A stretch of 64,000 nucleotides of DNA from a virus: positions 84,961 to 148,960 of IMG/VR virus record IMGVR_UViG_3300049216_000317, one strand, 5' to 3'. The translations under genes were made by a program, and so were the position numbers. Below the pieces are notes generated by a model, which saw only the letters and a list, made by a program, of their open reading frames with translations, did not search any database and had not been told where the DNA came from. Shown here one piece after another: positions 59,958 through 64,000 of the stretch (the first letter of the stretch is position 1; each line of letters begins with the position of its first letter).

Positions 59958-60492
59958 GATCCGTGTCGCAGACTTCTTGTTTCGTTTGAAGATCCTGGCT
60001 ACGTTTCTGAAGAATGGCTTTGTATTGACGGAAGCGCTCAATACGGGCCTTGAGAAATTCTTCTGATACGCCGACCAAGTTGTTTTTCTCATCGAGACCA
60101 ATGCTCATGTCTTCGTTTTCCGGAATTACTCGGTCAAGAGGTTCCGAAAAGGTGATCTTGCCGTCGCCGCCGTTTTCTTTTTGCGCAAGCTTCATGCGGC
60201 ATTCCTTCAAGACGCCATACTGACCGGAACTGCCGTACTGCTCATTTCCATAAACGTAGTCTTGAAGTTGGTAAGCTGCGATTTGAACATCGCGCATCTC
60301 TTCAGACATCAAAACTTTATGCTGAACGACCATGTCGCCATTTTTGATTCCGAGAGTCGTGTCGCCAGAAATTTTCTCCTGGTGGACCAATTTCGTTTCG
60401 ATGTTTTCAGCCTTGTTCGGGTTGCTTGCGCAAGCCGAAAGGAAAAGTCCAAGTCCCAAAGTGAGAATGATTTTTGTGTTTACGTTCTTCAT
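59917..60492 (-). CDS. Lipoprotein, 191 aa
   Basis: Start at 60492 (MKNVNTKII) follows GGAGG; the frame ATG at 60504 lies upstream of that RBS. The signal peptide ends in the lipobox LFLSAC near residue 25. The mature part is helical and charged with a C-terminal coiled region. The gene overlaps the convergent phosphoesterase by 41 bases. Confidence 0.6.
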   Translation of the reverse strand: MKNVNTKIILTLGLGLFLSACASNPNKAENIETKLVHQEKISGDTTLGIKNGDMVVQHKVLMSEEMRDVQIAAYQLQDYVYGNEQYGSSGQYGVLKECRMKLAQKENGGDGKITFSEPLDRVIPENEDMSIGLDEKNNLVGVSEEFLKARIERFRQYKAILQKRSQDLQTKQEVCDTDLKSQQFAQKTAQR

Positions 60493-60535
60493 GAGTGCCT
60501 CCATGAATAACGTATCGGGCGGATATAGGATAACT

Positions 60536-60754
60536 TTAGCTCTTTTTTCGGGTTTTTATTAACGGGCACCAATCAGGAAGGATCTGGTGCTTATCGAACG
60601 TTTCATACCCACCGCACTTGTTATTCGAACGATCTGTTTTGGTACAAAAAACGTCCATAACGTTTTCAAATGAATCACCCGTATAGATGCGCTTCTCTTT
60701 TGAGAACGGACACTGTCTGCAATCGGTAATTTTGAGATTAACGTATTTAGGCAT
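60536..60754 (-). CDS. Cys-rich small protein, 72 aa
   Basis: The protein has CRQC, then single Cys in VFCTK, NKCGG and DWCPL, five in all. The pattern could hold zinc or an iron-sulfur cluster. It shares one base with the next gene's stop. No known family was identified. Confidence 0.5.
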   Translation of the reverse strand: MPKYVNLKITDCRQCPFSKEKRIYTGDSFENVMDVFCTKTDRSNNKCGGYETFDKHQILPDWCPLIKTRKKS

Positions 60755-61251
60755 TACTTCTTATTGGCTGATTCTGCTAATTGCCTAATAGAGTCGTAGA
60801 AGTGAACTATTAGGTCCGCCTTCTTGGCAGCTAATGGACCACCAATCTCGACTTCGATGCGTGTAGCGGGGTTGGAATGAAGTCCGGTGGACAGCTTTAA
60901 ACCACCGTTTTCAAGCTTTTCTTCCGTAAGGTAGCGTAAGTGTTTGATCTCGCCAGATGTGATTTTCTTTATGACTGCAACTTGAGCCTCTGGCTGAAGC
61001 GGGCCATTTAAAACAGCGGAAATCATGTTTTCTTGAGACACAATAGGAGTTTCGACCTTATCAAACATCATTCCCTTGGTATCTCTGAATAGAGAAGCCA
61101 ATGTTTGAACCGAAATGTCCTTGCCGCGACGGGTTTTAAAGCCCTTTTTATTCAATTCTTCGGCAACTTGTTCGAAGGAAAGGTTAAGCCCGCGCAGACG
61201 GCGAGCCTCGATGACAACATTAGGGTCGTAACCCGTTTTATTTTCGTTCAT
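60754..61251 (-). CDS. DNA-binding protein with serine-recombinase-like HTH, 165 aa
   Basis: I start at ATG 61251 (MNENKTGYDPN), which follows GGAG; the upstream frame to 61425 runs into the protease gene. Residues ~12-55 (ARRLRGLNLSFEQVAEELN, KKGFKTRRGKDISVQTLASL) match the helix-turn-helix of serine recombinases ('LNARGIPTRRG'). The catalytic domain is absent. The rest is unassigned. It may regulate neighbouring genes. Confidence 0.55.
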   Translation of the reverse strand: MNENKTGYDPNVVIEARRLRGLNLSFEQVAEELNKKGFKTRRGKDISVQTLASLFRDTKGMMFDKVETPIVSQENMISAVLNGPLQPEAQVAVIKKITSGEIKHLRYLTEEKLENGGLKLSTGLHSNPATRIEVEIGGPLAAKKADLIVHFYDSIRQLAESANKK

Positions 61252-61252
61252 A

Positions 61253-61289
61253 GCACGCTCCGTGGAGGCTTTATGCCATCGGAGCGTGC
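61253..61289 (-). promoter_or_regulatory. 10-bp inverted repeat with RBS in its 3' arm
   Basis: GCACGCTCCG (61253-61262) and CGGAGCGTGC (61280-61289) are exact reverse complements. On the minus strand the 3' arm carries the GGAG of the gene starting at 61251, and the loop contains CCTCC, which could also pair with it. There is no T run. A translational switch is likely. Confidence 0.55.
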
Positions 61290-61302
61290 CTTTCACAAGA
61301 CC

Positions 61303-61322
61303 AAAGTGCAATAATGCACTTT
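61303..61322 (-). terminator. Stem-loop right after the protease gene
   Basis: AAAGTGCA and TGCACTTT pair exactly around an ATAA loop, directly after the stop of the protease gene. T content downstream is low, so it may stabilise the mRNA end rather than terminate. Confidence 0.4.
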
Positions 61323-62116
61323 TATAAGCTAAATTCGCCTTCGCCACGCATACGGACCGTGTAAAAATCATCAGCAAAGTTGTTAATATAGGCATCCGGA
61401 ATGTAGAAGTAACCACTTCCTTCAATCCCCCAACCTAATCCCCAGCTGTTTCGGTAAATCCACATGTCTTTCGATGCATCATACCCTACACAAAGGATAG
61501 CATGGCCACCTTCTGGCTGTTCGTTAGCCGCAGGCATCGGCAAAACGCCAGTTTCTGCCGTTTCTTCAGACTGAATGCCTGAGAAGCAAGTGATACCCGT
61601 AAAGAAAGGGTAACCTGCCTGCAAACACTGAATGCGTTCGGCTTTACTTGCTAGGTAGTAGTAAGCCGCGCACTTGCGACGAGCGGCATCGCCATACACT
61701 TCAGCCGAAGGCGTAGTGTAAAGCGTGTCGGGGCTGTAAGGATAAAGGCTTTCCTGTGGAGCGCCCTTAGTCGTAAGCACTGTGGCGGCATCCTTAAGCG
61801 TTGTAACCCCTGCATCAGTCGGGATAGTGCCGTCTAAATAGCGCTCTTCACGATAGATGAAGTTTTCCGCCACTGGAACGAAGCTACCCTTGTTGATCTT
61901 CTTTTGCAGGAATTCATGCATGCCCGAAGACGCGAACGACGAGCACGAGCCTTCCTGACCTTGATCTTTTACTGGCGAACAAAGACTACGAAGATCCGGC
62001 GAGGGATTTGCGTTTGTTGCGTGCAAAGCCATGATGCTTTTATACTGGTAATCGCGAACGTCTTTTTTCGAAAAGACGTAGTTGAGCCGGTACTTTTGCC
62101 ATTTGGTTTGTTCCAT
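61322..62116 (-). CDS. Papain-like (C1 family) cysteine protease
   Basis: The 264-residue protein has the complete C1 set: oxyanion Gln52 and nucleophile Cys58 in DQGQEGSCSSFA, His205 in GGHAILCVGYD and Asn223 in YRNSWGLGWG. No signal or pro-peptide is seen, so it probably acts in the cytoplasm or in the particle. It is coupled with the 131-aa and DUF2135-like genes upstream. C1 proteases are rare in phages; a role in processing virion or host proteins is inference. Confidence 0.88.
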   Translation of the reverse strand: MEQTKWQKYRLNYVFSKKDVRDYQYKSIMALHATNANPSPDLRSLCSPVKDQGQEGSCSSFASSGMHEFLQKKINKGSFVPVAENFIYREERYLDGTIPTDAGVTTLKDAATVLTTKGAPQESLYPYSPDTLYTTPSAEVYGDAARRKCAAYYYLASKAERIQCLQAGYPFFTGITCFSGIQSEETAETGVLPMPAANEQPEGGHAILCVGYDASKDMWIYRNSWGLGWGIEGSGYFYIPDAYINNFADDFYTVRMRGEGEFSL

Positions 62117-62133
62117 GTTGTTCTCCTTGTTGA

Positions 62134-62529
62134 TTACAGCGAATCAGCCAGCTTGCGCAAATCTTCGAGAGAAGAACTGCCCAAAGCTTCGAGTTCTTTC
62201 TGTGCAACAAGCGCCAGGATCTGTTGCTTTTTCTCTTTGTTAGCTTTCGCTTGTGCTGCGCGCTCGTTCTCTTCCAGTCGAACGTCAATGATGTACTTGG
62301 CCAACTCAAATTTAAGCTGAGTGCCTTCGTCGTGCTTTGGAGTTTTCACCACGAAAGAAACGTCTTCCTCTTGTTTCAGCTTTCGATTTAAATCGCGCGC
62401 GATGGCATCCAGGCTTGCCTTCCCAGTGTTGCTTGTCAGCGGAAGGTCCCAAAGATCCTCTACACTCAACATGCCCGCAGGCGATTCAAAACGAAGTTTC
62501 AGACGGCTTGCTTTTGCGAAATCCAACAT
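62134..62529 (-). CDS. Hypothetical protein of the protease operon, 131 aa
   Basis: The protein has an N-terminal alpha-beta part (LKLRFESPAGMLSVEDLWDLP) and a charged helical C-terminus (ERAAQAKANKEKKQQILALVAQ). GGAG precedes the ATG. The 'SVEDLWDLPL' text recurs in phage hypotheticals beside tape or adhesion genes. Function unknown. Confidence 0.6.
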   Translation of the reverse strand: MLDFAKASRLKLRFESPAGMLSVEDLWDLPLTSNTGKASLDAIARDLNRKLKQEEDVSFVVKTPKHDEGTQLKFELAKYIIDVRLEENERAAQAKANKEKKQQILALVAQKELEALGSSSLEDLRKLADSL

Positions 62530-62540
62530 AGTTTTCTCCT

Positions 62541-64000
62541 TTAAATGTTGATTTTAAGAACTCGTGAAAAATTACCTTTTACTCGGCACAAAATGCTATT
62601 GCGCTGAGTAGACGAGAATCCAAGACCACTCAGCTGACGATCCGACTCTTCAGTCTTGACCTTTGATCCGACCACTTCAAGAACTTTACGGTGAGCGTCC
62701 AGTTCAGGGGTCAAGAATTCATTGAAAAAGCCACGCGCTTTGCCTTCGTTCTTACAGCCTTCCAGCATGAAGAAGTAGTGCTTGTTCCCGACTGGTTTGT
62801 CGTCCCAATAGTTCGGGGAAAGCATGACGGCGCTGACCTTGTGGAAAGCCTGCGTTTTGACGCCCCAAACTTCTTTCGAAGTCGCAGTCGACGGCAAAGA
62901 TTCGACGATCTTGAACCCATCCTTTTTCGAATATTGAAGTCGAGCAACCTGGATTTGTTCTCCATTTTGAACAGCTTTGGCATACGAGATCGTTTGGATC
63001 TTTCCATCGAATTCAATTTCAACTTCGAATCCGACATCAGTAGTTTCTCGGCGGCAGTAATTATGAACAAAAAGGTTATAAAAACCTTTTTTCATCGTGC
63101 GCCGGTCAGCATATGTGATGTTTTCAACTGGCGTGCGCGTATCACCAGCGCCAGCGTTCATATCAACGTCCAGCATGCCGCCTGAAGGGGATTGTCGCCC
63201 ACGGTTGCCGAAATAGATCTCATAGTGGTTTGGCTGCTCGATCATGTGCAGATCCAAGTCGTCATGGTTGAACCACGACAGCGAGCAACGGAGATCTCCG
63301 TCAACCTTACCACCGGCTTTTTTCACGCGCTCTTTGATTGAATCAGCGACGTCACCAGTGTAAGACCACGAAAACGGATTTTGCCACTTGAACATCTCTT
63401 TTGCTTCCTTGTCGACGGGGGCAATCAAGCTGACCAAGTTGCTGGCCTGTTTGTTTTCAAACATGATCTCAATCGATTCCGCTTTTGGAAGAACTTCTTC
63501 GATAAATTTGTCGATTCCGATTTCTTCGACCTTGTCGAAGTTTTGGATCTTTTCGGCAACAGTTGCTTTGAGATCGTCAAATACGTCCCCGCCGAGAGCT
63601 TTTTTAGCGTCGCGATTAGCAAAGAGAACGTTGTTGATTTTGATGTCATCGATCGTAGCAAAACGACGCTCAAGCGCGGTCTTCAGGCCAAGCTTTTCGA
63701 CTTCTTTTTGCGCCTTTTCGATCATAGCTTTCGTAACCAAAGCAGTCGGGCGCTTGTAATTAGTCGGAGCTACCTTTGCCTCAAACGCCTTCACTGCGTC
63801 TTCTAGCTCTTTTCCATCTGAAAGATCCGAAACCAGCGTCCCAATGACAGTATTGCGGAAACGAACGACTGATCCAGGGGCCGCTTTCACTTGCGACCAA
63901 ACATAAATATCACGCTTAGTTTCGCCTTTGATCTTATCAAATTCGACTTTGAACTTGCGGAAAGCCTCAAGCGCGAATTTGTGCTCTTCGCCGCGATAAA
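62541..64000 (-). CDS. DUF2135-like protein, 5' partial
   Basis: The frame is open to the window edge (upstream residues YRGEEHKFALEAFRKF and KRDIYVWSQVKAAPG, so the internal GTG at 63890 is not the start). The N-terminal part is helical. The C-terminal half has FNHDDLDLHMIEQPNHYEIYF, GNRGRQSPSGGMLDVDMN and GFYNLFVHNYCRRE in order, the beta-sandwich of the DUF2135/YfaP group. Such proteins appear next to VWA/Ter-type or protease genes. The full length is unknown. Confidence 0.65.
   Translation of the reverse strand, partial: YRGEEHKFALEAFRKFKVEFDKIKGETKRDIYVWSQVKAAPGSVVRFRNTVIGTLVSDLSDGKELEDAVKAFEAKVAPTNYKRPTALVTKAMIEKAQKEVEKLGLKTALERRFATIDDIKINNVLFANRDAKKALGGDVFDDLKATVAEKIQNFDKVEEIGIDKFIEEVLPKAESIEIMFENKQASNLVSLIAPVDKEAKEMFKWQNPFSWSYTGDVADSIKERVKKAGGKVDGDLRCSLSWFNHDDLDLHMIEQPNHYEIYFGNRGRQSPSGGMLDVDMNAGAGDTRTPVENITYADRRTMKKGFYNLFVHNYCRRETTDVGFEVEIEFDGKIQTISYAKAVQNGEQIQVARLQYSKKDGFKIVESLPSTATSKEVWGVKTQAFHKVSAVMLSPNYWDDKPVGNKHYFFMLEGCKNEGKARGFFNEFLTPELDAHRKVLEVVGSKVKTEESDRQLSGLGFSSTQRNSILCRVKGNFSRVLKINI

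Noticed and set aside
1-64000. CRISPR array or transposase-type insertion sequence
   Set aside because: No regularly spaced direct repeats and no transposase frame with terminal inverted repeats were found by eye; the mobile elements seen are HNH/homing nucleases only.

Overview
This window is part of a large tailed-phage genome, most likely a jumbo myovirus infecting a Gram-negative bacterium. The evidence for a contractile tail is a spike/hub protein, a gp25-like baseplate wedge fused to LysM, a giant baseplate-J-like protein and a tape-measure-like protein. The evidence for a Gram-negative host is several lipobox lipoproteins and an OmpA-type peptidoglycan-binding domain. No ribosomal or housekeeping bacterial gene is seen. 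The species cannot be named from the sequence alone.

Layout. Positions 1-3.4 kb (+ strand) hold small, tightly overlapping accessory genes: an HNH/methyltransferase remnant, a DUF2829 (Tad2-like) candidate and a PPP-type phosphatase. At 3.4-5.5 kb is the lysis region: putative holin and lipoprotein on the minus strand, and a peptidoglycan-binding plus GH25 endolysin on the plus strand behind a divergent promoter. From 5.6 to 41.3 kb runs the tail module, almost all on the minus strand and read from tape measure (41.1 kb) through hub, spike, wedge and baseplate J to a long set of fibre proteins. Two short + strand islands interrupt it (21.1-22.5 kb; a zinc-ribbon coiled coil and two secreted Cys-containing proteins). 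At 41.3-44.5 kb are small accessory genes, an HNH nuclease, a deoxyribosyltransferase-like protein and a minimal tyrosine recombinase. At 44.6-46.2 kb there are eight tRNA genes followed by a CCA-adding-enzyme-like nucleotidyltransferase. At 46.2-50.6 kb are a basic DNA-binding protein, a homing endonuclease, a UDP-sugar dehydrogenase, a glycosyltransferase and hypotheticals.

The most unusual block is 50.7-56.4 kb, an apparent single minus-strand operon encoding (in transcription order) a coiled-coil protein, a PspA-like membrane protein, a small basic protein, a membrane-anchored substrate-binding protein fused to OmpA, an ABC permease, an ABC ATPase and a haem-oxygenase-like diiron protein. 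Behind it lie a CoaD-like adenylyltransferase, an HTH protein, a lipoprotein, tRNA-Asp and a complete tmRNA. The right end (58.4-64 kb) carries conserved phage hypotheticals, a metallophosphoesterase, a papain-like protease and a DUF2135-like protein that runs off the window.

Regulation visible in the sequence: a CAATCTT(A/T)AG-like element recurs in gaps upstream of virion and lysis genes in both orientations. A TGATATAG(G/A) element recurs close to other starts. Several genes have perfect inverted repeats whose 3' arm contains the ribosome-binding site. The tRNAs, CCA enzyme and tmRNA together make a phage translation-support package.
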